NCBI GenBank assembly: GCA_002493595.1
Contig: DKZG01000025.1
Location: forward strand, 1-61,893
DNA from: Ruminococcaceae bacterium UBA7080
Lineage (GTDB): Bacteria > Bacillota > Clostridia > Oscillospirales > Acutalibacteraceae
Length of the DNA: 61,893 nucleotides
Reading direction: 5' to 3'
A program made the translations under genes and the position numbers. The number at the start of each line of letters is the position of its first letter. Within the stretch, counting starts at the first letter, position 1. Below, piece by piece: positions 1 through 9,563 of this stretch. The notes under the pieces are model-generated. The model was not told the origin of the DNA and did no database searches. It saw nothing but the letters and a program-made list of their open reading frames with translations.

Positions 1-44
1 TTATAGAACCTAAAGTTCTACGAAAGAAATTGAGGAAGATTATC

Positions 45-1175
45 GTGGCAAAATTGAAAGTGAAATATAGGGATAATCAAATAATTGTTATAAGCAAGTT
101 AGATAAAACAGAAGAAATAAATCAGCAGGAATTGGCTGTTATGCAATCCAAAATTATAAGAGGTCTAATGAAGCCGAGGGTTGAGGGTGCAAGAAAAATT
201 TCTTATATTGCACCTAATGGAATTACATTGAAAAAGTATTTGACAAACAGCATTTCAAAAAATGATTTCTTTTTAGTATTTGCGCAAATACTTGAAGCAG
301 TCAAATCTGTTGACAGAAATTCTTTTAATGTTAATAATCTTGTTTCAAACGTAAATTATTCGTTTATTAACGAGCGAACGAAAGAGGTTCATTTTATTTA
401 TCAGCCTGTACGCAGTCAGGCTATTTCGTCAAGCTTGGCATCCTTTTTATATGATGTTGCTTATAGCGTTAATTTGGAACTTGCTGCGGATTATAATAGT
501 ATTAATCAGCTTCTTGAATATATGAAATCGCTTCCTGTTTTTTCAATTGAAAAGGTAGAAGAATATATTCTCAGAGTTTATCCACAGGTTTATAAACAAG
601 TTAAAAGGCAAAAGCCGGGTCAAAGTCAGATGCTGGGCGGTGATGATTTATATTATCAACGAAATCAAATGAAAAATCAAGAGAAAAATATGCAGAAAAA
701 TGTTTTTTGGAATTTTAATGACGAAAATATAGACACTTCTCTGCTTGATGAAGGTGACGGCACAGCTTTGTTAGATGAAGCTGATGAAAATGAAACAACC
801 TTATTAGCCGATGATTTTGATGCAACGTCACTTTTAACTGAGGAGGATGCGACTTCGCTGCTTATTGAAAATGAAAGAAACAATCCTTATCTTATTAAAA
901 TAAATACTTTTGATAGAATTGATATTGATAGACCGGTGTTTAAAATAGGCAAAGAGCGCAGCTGTGTTGATTTCTTTATTCAAAATAACAGTGCAGTGAG
1001 CCGTCTGCATGCAGATATTGTTACAAAAGACAATCGTTATTTTATTAAGGATAATCACTCTACAAATTATACATTTGTTAATGATGAGTCTATTCCTGCT
1101 GATAAAGAAATCGAAATTTTTGACGGTGATACGCTGAAGCTTGCAAATGAAATTTTTGAATTTCATGTTGATTAA
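45..1175 (+). CDS. FHA-domain protein with N-terminal DUF6382/EssB-like region (T7SS-linked)
   Basis: Probably a cytoplasmic phosphothreonine-binding adaptor for the secretion locus. The C-terminal ~90 residues are a clear FHA domain (FKIGKE, SRLHADI, then a HSTNYTFVN loop). The N-terminal ~190 residues resemble the DUF6382 region seen ahead of FHA domains in Clostridia and have a pseudokinase-like feel reminiscent of EssB; that resemblance is inference. The acidic linker carries repeated threonine motifs (DTSLL, GTALL, ETTLL, ATSLL twice). GTG at 45 is chosen because GAGGAAG sits 6 bases upstream; the frame is also open to the window edge, with a TTG at 30, so a longer gene is possible. It is followed 51 bases later by the phosphatase. 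Confidence 0.8.
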   Translation: MAKLKVKYRDNQIIVISKLDKTEEINQQELAVMQSKIIRGLMKPRVEGARKISYIAPNGITLKKYLTNSISKNDFFLVFAQILEAVKSVDRNSFNVNNLVSNVNYSFINERTKEVHFIYQPVRSQAISSSLASFLYDVAYSVNLELAADYNSINQLLEYMKSLPVFSIEKVEEYILRVYPQVYKQVKRQKPGQSQMLGGDDLYYQRNQMKNQEKNMQKNVFWNFNDENIDTSLLDEGDGTALLDEADENETTLLADDFDATSLLTEEDATSLLIENERNNPYLIKINTFDRIDIDRPVFKIGKERSCVDFFIQNNSAVSRLHADIVTKDNRYFIKDNHSTNYTFVNDESIPADKEIEIFDGDTLKLANEIFEFHVD

Positions 1176-1226
1176 TTTTATCTGAGCGTTGATAATCAAT
1201 TATTTATATACTTACGGAGATATTTT

Positions 1227-1994
1227 ATGCAGTATATCGGCAGTGCTGTTACCGATATAGGTATCAGCAAAAAGACAAATCAAGACAGTGCTTGTATAAA
1301 AATTGCAAATACCGAAAAATACGGACAAGCAGCATTGGCCGTTTTGTGTGACGGTATGGGCGGTCTTGATAAAGGTGAGCTTGCAAGTGCAACGGTAATC
1401 AGAGCATTTTCACAATGGTTTGAGCAGGATTTTCCAAGCCATCTTAATCATCTTTCTATGAAATCCATTATTATCGAATGGAATAAAATGATTAAAGAAC
1501 TCAATGACAGAATCGGAAGTTATGGCAAACAGTTTGATGTTCGCATGGGTACAACATTAACCGCAGTATTGATGATTAATAATAAGTATATTGCAGCTCA
1601 TGTCGGTGATTCAAGATTATACGAAATTACGAACGAAGTTAAACAGTTAACCGAGGATCAAACCTTTGTTGCAAGAGAAATCAGCAGGGGTAATATGACA
1701 CCTGAGGAAGGAGCAAAGGACTCCAGACGTAATATGCTTTTACAGTGTGTGGGTGCATCAAAAAATGTAACTGCACAAATTTTACAGGGCAGTGTTAAAT
1801 CCGGTTGTGTATTTATGCTTTGCTCGGACGGGTTCAGGCATGTACTTTCAAATGAAGAAATATATGAAAGTTTTGAACCGTCAAAAATTGCAGATGTGCT
1901 TGCGATGGAGCAAAGCAGCAGGGATTTAATTAGGTTGATTAAAAACAGACAGGAAAAGGACAATATAACTGTTGCTCTTTTAAAATGCATATAA
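1227..1994 (+). CDS. PP2C-family serine/threonine phosphatase (PrpC/PppA-like)
   Basis: Metal-dependent protein phosphatase expected to reverse the neighbouring kinase. All PP2C signatures are present in order: NQDSACI near the N-terminus, LCDGMGG (metal-binding Asp), GTTLTAVL, AHVGDSRLY, CSDGFRHVL and DNITVALL at the C-terminus. At 255 residues it is the normal length for a stand-alone bacterial PP2C, with no membrane segment, so it is cytoplasmic. CGGAGA precedes the ATG, and the stop lies 12 bases before the kinase start, so the pair is cotranscribed. The FHA-phosphatase-kinase order parallels the Fha/PppA/PpkA cluster of some T6SS loci. Confidence 0.95.
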   Translation: MQYIGSAVTDIGISKKTNQDSACIKIANTEKYGQAALAVLCDGMGGLDKGELASATVIRAFSQWFEQDFPSHLNHLSMKSIIIEWNKMIKELNDRIGSYGKQFDVRMGTTLTAVLMINNKYIAAHVGDSRLYEITNEVKQLTEDQTFVAREISRGNMTPEEGAKDSRRNMLLQCVGASKNVTAQILQGSVKSGCVFMLCSDGFRHVLSNEEIYESFEPSKIADVLAMEQSSRDLIRLIKNRQEKDNITVALLKCI

Positions 1995-2006
1995 GGCGGT
2001 GAAGTT

Positions 2007-3674
2007 ATGGCAGTTGAACGAGGAACCGTAATTGACGGAAAATACGAAATACTTAAAGAGATAGGTAAAGGCGGAATGTCGGTTGTTTATCTTGCTATGG
2101 ATAACAGGCTGAATAAGCAATGGGCTGTCAAGGTTATTCAAAGGCAGGGAATAGGCAAGAATAATGAAGTGATTATTAATACGGTGCCTGATGATACGCA
2201 GCTTATGAAAAGGCTTGACCATCCGTCAATTCCAAGAATTGTAGACATTATTGACAGACCCGAAGATACACAGATTTACATTGTTATGGATTATGTGGAG
2301 GGAGAGTCACTCGATAAAATTCTCGATGAGCTTGGTGCTCAGCCCCAGAATCTGGTAATCGATTGGGCAAAGCAGATTTGTGATACTTTAAACTATTTGC
2401 ATACGCAGAAGTCGCCCGTTATTTATCGTGATATGAAGCCGGCCAATATCATGCTTAAGCCTGAGGGCAATATTAAGCTCATTGATTTCGGAATTGCACG
2501 TGAATATAAGGAGCAGGATTTAGCCGATACAACTGCACTCGGCACCAGGGGATATGCATCGCCTGAGCACTTTGGCGGAAAAACCGATGCAAGATCTGAT
2601 ATTTATACCCTTGGAATGACCATGCACCATCTTTTAACAGGGGCAGACCCAAGGTCTAAAAGTTACGAATATATTCCGATAAGAGAATACAATCCCGAAC
2701 TTTCAAGCGGACTGGAACATATTATTGATAAATGTACTTCCTGGGATCCTGAAAATCGCTATCAAAACTGTAATGAACTGATGTATGATCTTGAGCACTA
2801 TTCCGAGATAGATGATAATTTCAAAAAAAAGCAAAAATCCAGGCTGATGACTTTTGCAGTTTCAGTGCTTTTATCACTTGTCTTTCTTGCTGTCGGAGTA
2901 TTCGGTAATTTTATGGTTGGTCGTCAGTATAATAATATGATTGAAGTTACCGGTTCCTATAACGAAAAGATTGCATCATATTATAATGCAATTGATATTG
3001 AACCTGATGATACCCGTGCCTATATGAAAGTTCTTGAAGCCTATGAAGAGAACGGAAAATTCGCTGCCAAGGAAAGTCAGGCTTTTATTACGGCTTTCAG
3101 CAAGGCTGATTTTGACGAAGAGTCACCTGAGTATATGCAGCTTGTTTATAAGCTTGGACTGACTTATTTTTATTTGTATACGGGCGATCATTCATTCAGA
3201 TCAAGAATACAGGCAGCAGGTCCGTATTTTGAAAAGATCATAAACAGCAGTGATGCTTATAATAATTCTGCTGCTCAGAATTATTATACTATGTATAAAT
3301 TTTACAGTGAATTTATATTAAAATCATCTAAGAATGATATTCAGAAGGAAAACTATGATGAATTGCTTCAATCATTTTCCGAATGCTTAAGCAATCTCGA
3401 AAATTATGAAGGGGCTGATGCCTCGTTTGTAAAATTGACACTTTTTCAGGAAATATTCAATTTCCTGAATACATACAGCAAGAGTTTGGCAATTTGCAAG
3501 GTCGATAAAGATACTGTGCTTGATTTATTGCAGCGTGTTCAGGAAGCAGCATCTGCCCTGGCTCCTACGGCAGCAGAGGCTATAGATATAAGAAATGATA
3601 TTATGAACAGCTACGACAGTTACAAAGATAATATTGAAACCACTTATATGAATGTAGCGCAAAGGAGTAATTGA
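2007..3674 (+). CDS. Transmembrane Ser/Thr protein kinase (PknB-like) with extracellular C-terminal domain
   Basis: The kinase domain spans about residues 10-270. It shows the glycine loop (EIGKGGMSVVYLA), Lys42 in AVKVI, a catalytic loop IYRDMKPANIML (Tyr replaces the usual His of HRD; Asp132 and Asn137 kept), LIDFG (Asp150), and GTRGYASPE in the activation segment. The usual alpha-C glutamate looks replaced by Asp in DDTQLMKRLDHP. One membrane helix at about 281-305 is followed by ~250 extracytoplasmic residues that read as helical, TPR-like repeats rather than PASTA domains, so the input signal probably differs from PrkC. It lies between the phosphatase and a small membrane protein, all within one operon. 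Confidence 0.94.
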   Translation: MAVERGTVIDGKYEILKEIGKGGMSVVYLAMDNRLNKQWAVKVIQRQGIGKNNEVIINTVPDDTQLMKRLDHPSIPRIVDIIDRPEDTQIYIVMDYVEGESLDKILDELGAQPQNLVIDWAKQICDTLNYLHTQKSPVIYRDMKPANIMLKPEGNIKLIDFGIAREYKEQDLADTTALGTRGYASPEHFGGKTDARSDIYTLGMTMHHLLTGADPRSKSYEYIPIREYNPELSSGLEHIIDKCTSWDPENRYQNCNELMYDLEHYSEIDDNFKKKQKSRLMTFAVSVLLSLVFLAVGVFGNFMVGRQYNNMIEVTGSYNEKIASYYNAIDIEPDDTRAYMKVLEAYEENGKFAAKESQAFITAFSKADFDEESPEYMQLVYKLGLTYFYLYTGDHSFRSRIQAAGPYFEKIINSSDAYNNSAAQNYYTMYKFYSEFILKSSKNDIQKENYDELLQSFSECLSNLENYEGADASFVKLTLFQEIFNFLNTYSKSLAICKVDKDTVLDLLQRVQEAASALAPTAAEAIDIRNDIMNSYDSYKDNIETTYMNVAQRSN

Positions 3675-3675
3675 T

Positions 3676-4197
3676 ATGGAAAATACAGCACAGATTTATC
3701 ATACAGTCTCAATTGTTGCCTTTTCTTTGGCGGGAGTAAGCTTTGCATTTTCAATTTTTTGCTTTTTGAAATTCCGGATAATAAAAATTATTAATGATTT
3801 AAGCGGAAGAACAGCAAAAAAATCAATTGCTAAATTAAGAAATGAAAATAAAAAAGCAAATGAGAAATCATTCGGCAATGCTTCCGATATTACGAGGCAC
3901 AATGCCAAAACAGATAAAATGCAAGTCTCACAAGAGCCGTTAAATGGCGGCATGCAAAGGAATACAAATGTTTCTCAGGTGCACCTGTCAAATCAAACCG
4001 TGCCGTTGGTTAACACAAATCAAATAGCTGATACCGATAACAGCACCACACTGCTTCTTAACAATCCTGAAACAGATGTGCTTGATGAAGGTACAGCTGT
4101 TTTATCACCTAATCATTCTTCGGTACAGGCTGTAATCTCCAACAAGTTTGAAATGGTTCAAAATATAATTCTTATTCATACGAATGAGATAATTTAG
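3676..4197 (+). CDS. Single-pass membrane protein with TTLLL-type threonine motifs
   Basis: A 173-residue protein of unknown function starting one base after the kinase stop, so translationally coupled. Residues ~12-32 form one membrane helix, followed by a basic juxtamembrane stretch NDLSGRTAKKSI. A polar, probably disordered region then leads to threonine motifs STTLLL, ETDVL and GTAVL and a short conserved-looking tail ending in HTNEII. The motifs match those in the linker of the FHA protein at 45-1175, so a phospho-dependent tether for the FHA proteins is a reasonable inference. No enzymatic motif is visible. Confidence 0.75.
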   Translation: MENTAQIYHTVSIVAFSLAGVSFAFSIFCFLKFRIIKIINDLSGRTAKKSIAKLRNENKKANEKSFGNASDITRHNAKTDKMQVSQEPLNGGMQRNTNVSQVHLSNQTVPLVNTNQIADTDNSTTLLLNNPETDVLDEGTAVLSPNHSSVQAVISNKFEMVQNIILIHTNEII

Positions 4198-4223
4198 CTT
4201 TTTATTGAGAGGAGGAGGTAAAA

Positions 4224-7200
4224 GTGATTTTAAATAAAGAATTGCTTAAAAAACGAATTTCAATTATTATGTCGGTTTTAATGCTGTTCAGTGTAATACC
4301 GTCAGGAATGCTTACAACTGCTTTTGCTGCTTTTAATGAGTGCCTTGCAGTTGAAATGAATTCTGTTAAAGTGTATTTTTACGGCGCTGAAACGCTGAAT
4401 ACGGAAGGTGATACCGTAACTTATACAGGTGGTGATGAAACGGTCAGCGCTGTGTGTATTAACGGTGTTGAGGAAGAGGAGACAACTGATGTTGTTAAGG
4501 GTATTCGCTCTGTAACATTTAATAATGATTGGCTTTCACTTCAAAGCGGTTGGATTGCCGTTAAATGTGACAGCAGTATGAATATACCTGCTGATGAACC
4601 GACGGATGTTGCTGTCGATAAGGATAAACCGACAATCGGTGAAAACGGTATCACAGGCAATCCGAGCAACTGGACAGGCGACTCTATTATCCTAACTGTT
4701 GCAGGTGAAGATGCAACAACCGATGTTGTTTTTTACAAAATAGACGACGGAGAATGGCAACGTGAGAACCGTTTTGAAATTCATGAAAACGGTGATTATA
4801 GGTTCTTCGTAAAAGACAGAGTAGGTAATGTGTCGGATGGCGTAATATTAAAAGTTGACAAGATTGATAAGTCCGCTCCGAATATAAGCTCAATTGCCAT
4901 TCATCCCGATTCTTGGACAAATAAAACTGTTAAATTAACAGTGGATGCTTTTGATGAAGGCTGCGGCTTATCGGATACTGCTTATAAAATGGATGACGGC
5001 GAATGGCAGGTATCAAATGAGTTTGCTGTTAATGACTCGCAGGAGCATACCTTTTATGTCAGAGATAAGCTTAATCACATCTCAAGTGCTAAAGCAAAGG
5101 CTGATATGCATGATATTGTGAAGCCTGTAATAAAGAGCATTGATGTTAAGCTGGGCTTGTTGACAAGAACGCCTGACAATTATACAAGTGCAAGGATTGA
5201 TTATGACTTTTATGTCAATGCCACAGACGATAAGTCAGGAATTGCTTTTTATAGTACAGATGGAGATAAATGGGTTTCGACAAATAAATTTACGATGAAG
5301 GGTGCCGGTAATTATACCTTTTATGTAAAGGATAATGCAGGCAATATTCAGCAGTTGAATTATTCGCTGAGGGGTGATACGTCTGCACCGGTTATAGATG
5401 ACATTTCCTTCAGCAATGAGCAGCCTACCAATCAGCCGATTATTGTTACTGTCGGTGCACACGATGTTGATTCCGGTCTGCATTCTGAGGCCTATAAGCT
5501 TGATGACGGGGAATGGCAGGCTTCAAATCAATTTGAAATTCGAGACAGTGATGAGCATATGATTTATGTTCGTGATGCATCGGATGATGAAAATGAATCG
5601 TCAACTTCATTTGTGTGTACTAATTTTTGTGACGGTAATCCTCAAATAGATCATGTTGGGCTTGATGAGACTGCGTGGACGAATCATGATATTACCGCAA
5701 CAGTTCATGCAACAGGAACCAAGAACAGTGCCGGCAAATACTTTGATATTGTTTCCTACAAAATGGATGACGGTGAATGGCAGACATCAAACGAGTTTAC
5801 GATAGCTGATTGTAATGAGCACACATTTTATGTAATGGATGAGGCAAATAACATTTCCGATGAGGCATATCTGGTAACTGCTGAAAATTATGATAATAAT
5901 CAGCCCATACTTGCAGAGCATAAAAGCGAAAAAGCAATTTCATTTGAGCAGAAAAATGCCGGCTGGATTTCCGGCGTATTAAATAAACTTTCATTTGGAA
6001 GATATTTTAATGAAGAATTAGTCATTAGCGTAAACGCTTTAGATGTTTCTACTGACACAAGTAATGCATCGGGAATTGTTATGGCGGCATTTGAGTTTAT
6101 GGATTCAAATAAAAATGTCTATACATTTGATGCCCGCGAAATTGGCAATAAAGAAGCTGCTGATATTGACTTCTCAGTTAAGAAAGGGGATTTGCCTAAA
6201 GACTTTAAAGGCAGCGCAAGCGTGATGCTTTCTGATGCTGCAGGCAATGTTCGTGAAATACCGGTTACTACTCAGAATTCCAATATGGGTGACATGGATC
6301 AGGATAACGCTTTCTGTTTTATGATTGAAAATACAGCCCCTGTGATTGACCGTATTCTTGCAGATGCTTCCACGGTTGCCGGCGTATATAATAAGGATTA
6401 TTCTGTTGAATATAATTTCAGCGATGCGGCTGAGAATGTTCATAATTCAGGTTTATCAGCGGTAAAGCTTGAAGTTAACGGAACTTTAGTTTTGTTTAAG
6501 GATTATTCAGACCGATTTACGGACAGAGCAAGTGTCAGGGTTACAACAAATGCCGCTGCACAAACTGTTAACAATGTTAAAATTGATAACTGGAATAAAG
6601 GTGAGCTCAAGTATACCTTGACGGTGGCCGATAATGCCGGAAATGTTTGTACTCCTGAGGAGAGAACCTATTTCTTTGACCAAACAGCACCTCAGATAAC
6701 AGGCTTTGAATTTTCAAAAGCCGATAAAGGATTCTATAAGGATGAGGATTTCTTTGATAATACATATGAAGCTGTTTCTGTTGAAGAATATGGTTTCTAT
6801 TTTAAAAATACTGTAAACGTGACCGTGAATGCAAAGGATATTAAATTTGAAAATGAAGCTGTTGCTACAGGTGTAAAATCAATCTCCGTTTATCTTCAGG
6901 ATGCTGCTAACGGTAAACTCTATACGGTTAAAGCAAATGGTGCTGCCATATCCGAGATAAAGAATATGAAAGAAATTGCAGCTGTCGACACGGGTGAAAA
7001 GCTTTCATTTGTTGTTCCTCAGGATTTTAAGGGACAGATTTATGCTTGTGCATCGGATTATGCCGGAAATACGCCTCAGGCCTGCGTTAATATAACAGAT
7101 AACAATGTAAATGAAAACGGTTATGTAAGTCCTGACGGCTCCATTATTGAAACCGAACATAAGCATGCGGATACATCATCCATTGTATTTGTTTCCATAC

Positions 7201-9446
7201 CAAAGGCACAGGGTACACAGAATAATGCATCCGTTTATTCTTATAAGGGTGATGCACAAAAAGATAAGCAAATGGACTATGTAAAAAACATAGCAAATCA
7301 GAAAGTGCCTCTTTATAACAAGGATATTTCCTTTGGTGTCAAAGTCTCTGACCGTTATTCAGGTATCCGTCGAGTTTCATATACAATTATTGAGGGGTTG
7401 AAAAAGACCGTAAAAACAGTTCAGCTTGATAATGACGGCAAATTTGTGGATAACCACAGCGAAGGCTGGAAGATTGCGAATGCTAAAAATGATTTAAATC
7501 TTGTAACGGAAATGACAAACAGCATTCACATAACAGGCAATTATAACGATATGGTTCTGCTTATTGAGCTGACAGACAGAGCAGGCAATAAAAGTTATGA
7601 TTACTATGTGTTCGGTATTGATAAAACAGCTCCGGCAATAGAGGTTGTTTATGACAATAACAGCGGTGATTCAAAATCAGGTACAGGCACATATTTTAAA
7701 TCAAACAGAACAGCAACCATTACTGTTTCAGAGCGTAATTTTAATAAAGAAAATGTAAAATTTGCAATAAAAAATGCAGAGGGAAAAGTGCCCGAAGTTA
7801 AGTTTATAAAGAATATTAAGGGTACTAAAAACGGTGATGATACAAAGCATATTTTTGAAGTGCTTTACAGTACTGACGGTGTATATTCTTTCCATATGAA
7901 TTACACAGATAGAGCTGCTAATGCAAATGCACCGATTGACTATAACAATGCACAGGCACCTACAAGCTTTGTTTTGGATAAAACCAAGCCCGAAATTGCT
8001 GTGACATATGACAATAATCGTGCACAGAATTCAAAGTATTTCAGTGCTTACAGAACAGCAACTATTGTAGTCAAAGAGCATAATTTTGATGTAAATCGAG
8101 TTGTTATTACAGGTACAGCCGCACTTGACGGAAATACGATTTCCTTCCCGTCAGCTGCTTGGGTCAATAACGGCGATATACATACGGCAACAATCAACTA
8201 TCATTCGGATGGTGATTATACATTTTCAATTGCCATGGATGATAAAGCCGGAAATGCTGTAGCAGACAGTGATGTAAGCTATGGTTCATCAGTTGCACCT
8301 AAGGCGTTTACTGTGGATACATCGATTGCCAAGCCGACCATAAGCGGTGTTGAAAACGGACAATCCTATAAGGATGATGTTATTCCGTCTATTTTTATTG
8401 ACGATGTCAATTATGCGTCAAGTTCTGTTCAGCTGCTTAGAACAAGAAAAGATGAAATTAATATGGATGTAACAAACCGTTATATTATCAATACTCCTGC
8501 GAACAGAGCTGCTGTAACTGAAGATACATTTGAAAAAATTCAGGAGAATGACGGAATTTATACACTGAATGTAAGTGTGACAGACCTTGCGGGCAATAGT
8601 GAAAGCGACAGCGTAACCTTTACGGTTAACAGGTTTGGATCTGTTTATGTTTTCAGTAATGATCTTATCGCGTTAAAGGATGCATATGTAAAAGAAGTAA
8701 CAGGTGAAATTGTGATTACGGAATATAATCCCGACAAGCTTCTTTCAGACTCATTAAGGGTGCAAATTACTCGTGACGGCGTACCTGTAAGCAATGTAAA
8801 ATACGCCGTGACTCCGGCAATAAATCATACAGCTGAAGTCGGTTCAAGCGGCTGGTATCAGTATAATTATGTATTTGATAATGCAAACTTTACAGAAGAT
8901 GGTGTTTATACCATAACCGTTACATCAGAAGATACTGTTGGCAATAAGCCTCAGTCAACCAATGATTCTGACCTGATTTTCAGAGTAGATTCTACTCCTC
9001 CCGAAATAGTCAGCATTAAGGGCCTTGAAAACAAGATTGTTAATGCTGCTGATCAAAAAATTGAATATCGGATTATGGATGCAATCGGTTTGAAATCTAT
9101 AGTGGTTACCGTTGATAATATTGCGCAGAAACCAATTACGGATTTTGAAAATGTTTCAAACTATGAAGGTTCCTTTATAATTTCGGAAGGATTGGAGCAT
9201 AGTGTCAGAATTGTCATTACTGATTTGGCAGGTAACGAAACAGATACGTCAAGCAAAGCATTTAATCCTACATTTGAGTTTAACAATGTAATAACCGTAT
9301 CAACGAATGGTTTTATTCGTTGGTATGCTGATAAGCCTCTGTTTGCAGGTTCAATCGTCGGAGCTGCAGCGGCAATCGGATTCATTATTTTCTTAGTTGT
9401 TAAGAAAAAGAAAAAGGGCAATGATGATACAAAGCCCAAGGCGTAA
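4224..9446 (+). CDS. Giant Ig-like-repeat surface protein with C-terminal membrane anchor (T7SS locus)
   Basis: A 1740-residue secreted or cell-surface protein. It has an N-terminal signal peptide (KKRISIIMSVLMLFSVIPS, then an AFA-like cleavage region), many Ig-like modules opening with DKTAP-type strands, and at least four copies of a short motif reading YKxDDGEWQxSNxF followed by a YVxD strand. The C-terminus is one hydrophobic helix and a lysine-rich tail (VVKKKKKGNDD), with the body outside the cell. The GTG start follows GGAGGAGG. It lies between the kinase block and the EssC gene. No EsaA-like gene is visible, so a structural role in the envelope part of the T7SS is possible, but that is inference; adhesin is the alternative. 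Confidence 0.85.
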   Translation: MILNKELLKKRISIIMSVLMLFSVIPSGMLTTAFAAFNECLAVEMNSVKVYFYGAETLNTEGDTVTYTGGDETVSAVCINGVEEEETTDVVKGIRSVTFNNDWLSLQSGWIAVKCDSSMNIPADEPTDVAVDKDKPTIGENGITGNPSNWTGDSIILTVAGEDATTDVVFYKIDDGEWQRENRFEIHENGDYRFFVKDRVGNVSDGVILKVDKIDKSAPNISSIAIHPDSWTNKTVKLTVDAFDEGCGLSDTAYKMDDGEWQVSNEFAVNDSQEHTFYVRDKLNHISSAKAKADMHDIVKPVIKSIDVKLGLLTRTPDNYTSARIDYDFYVNATDDKSGIAFYSTDGDKWVSTNKFTMKGAGNYTFYVKDNAGNIQQLNYSLRGDTSAPVIDDISFSNEQPTNQPIIVTVGAHDVDSGLHSEAYKLDDGEWQASNQFEIRDSDEHMIYVRDASDDENESSTSFVCTNFCDGNPQIDHVGLDETAWTNHDITATVHATGTKNSAGKYFDIVSYKMDDGEWQTSNEFTIADCNEHTFYVMDEANNISDEAYLVTAENYDNNQPILAEHKSEKAISFEQKNAGWISGVLNKLSFGRYFNEELVISVNALDVSTDTSNASGIVMAAFEFMDSNKNVYTFDAREIGNKEAADIDFSVKKGDLPKDFKGSASVMLSDAAGNVREIPVTTQNSNMGDMDQDNAFCFMIENTAPVIDRILADASTVAGVYNKDYSVEYNFSDAAENVHNSGLSAVKLEVNGTLVLFKDYSDRFTDRASVRVTTNAAAQTVNNVKIDNWNKGELKYTLTVADNAGNVCTPEERTYFFDQTAPQITGFEFSKADKGFYKDEDFFDNTYEAVSVEEYGFYFKNTVNVTVNAKDIKFENEAVATGVKSISVYLQDAANGKLYTVKANGAAISEIKNMKEIAAVDTGEKLSFVVPQDFKGQIYACASDYAGNTPQACVNITDNNVNENGYVSPDGSIIETEHKHADTSSIVFVSIPKAQGTQNNASVYSYKGDAQKDKQMDYVKNIANQKVPLYNKDISFGVKVSDRYSGIRRVSYTIIEGLKKTVKTVQLDNDGKFVDNHSEGWKIANAKNDLNLVTEMTNSIHITGNYNDMVLLIELTDRAGNKSYDYYVFGIDKTAPAIEVVYDNNSGDSKSGTGTYFKSNRTATITVSERNFNKENVKFAIKNAEGKVPEVKFIKNIKGTKNGDDTKHIFEVLYSTDGVYSFHMNYTDRAANANAPIDYNNAQAPTSFVLDKTKPEIAVTYDNNRAQNSKYFSAYRTATIVVKEHNFDVNRVVITGTAALDGNTISFPSAAWVNNGDIHTATINYHSDGDYTFSIAMDDKAGNAVADSDVSYGSSVAPKAFTVDTSIAKPTISGVENGQSYKDDVIPSIFIDDVNYASSSVQLLRTRKDEINMDVTNRYIINTPANRAAVTEDTFEKIQENDGIYTLNVSVTDLAGNSESDSVTFTVNRFGSVYVFSNDLIALKDAYVKEVTGEIVITEYNPDKLLSDSLRVQITRDGVPVSNVKYAVTPAINHTAEVGSSGWYQYNYVFDNANFTEDGVYTITVTSEDTVGNKPQSTNDSDLIFRVDSTPPEIVSIKGLENKIVNAADQKIEYRIMDAIGLKSIVVTVDNIAQKPITDFENVSNYEGSFIISEGLEHSVRIVITDLAGNETDTSSKAFNPTFEFNNVITVSTNGFIRWYADKPLFAGSIVGAAAAIGFIIFLVVKKKKKGNDDTKPKA

Positions 9447-9456
9447 ATAGTTAGCA

Positions 9457-9488
9457 GGCAACAGCACTGTATATGCTGTGCTGTTGCC
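9457..9488 (+). terminator. Intercistronic hairpin after the Ig-like gene
   Basis: Perfect 10-bp inverted repeat GGCAACAGCA / TGCTGTTGCC with a 12-base loop directly after the stop codon of the giant surface gene. There is no strong T-run behind it (AAGCTTAATGTTT), so partial terminator or mRNA-stabilising hairpin fits better than full termination. Confidence 0.5.
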
Positions 9489-9502
9489 AAAGCTTAATGT
9501 TT

Positions 9503-9537
9503 CAATTATGTGCTTTAATTATTAAAGCACATAATTG
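9503..9537. promoter_or_regulatory. 35-bp near-perfect palindrome upstream of essC
   Basis: The arms at 9503-9519 and 9521-9537 are perfect 17-base inverted complements around a single central T. The palindrome ends 27 bases before the essC ATG and 14 before its GAGAGGA ribosome site. It could form a cruciform or RNA hairpin, or be an operator. The T-poor right flank argues against a simple terminator. Confidence 0.6.
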
Positions 9538-9563
9538 TGATTTTAAGTGTGAGAGGATATCTT

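Noticed and set aside
4687..6443. Open frames antisense or out of frame within the giant Ig-like gene
   Set aside because: Low-complexity, no ribosome sites, overlapping a well-supported long gene; shadows.
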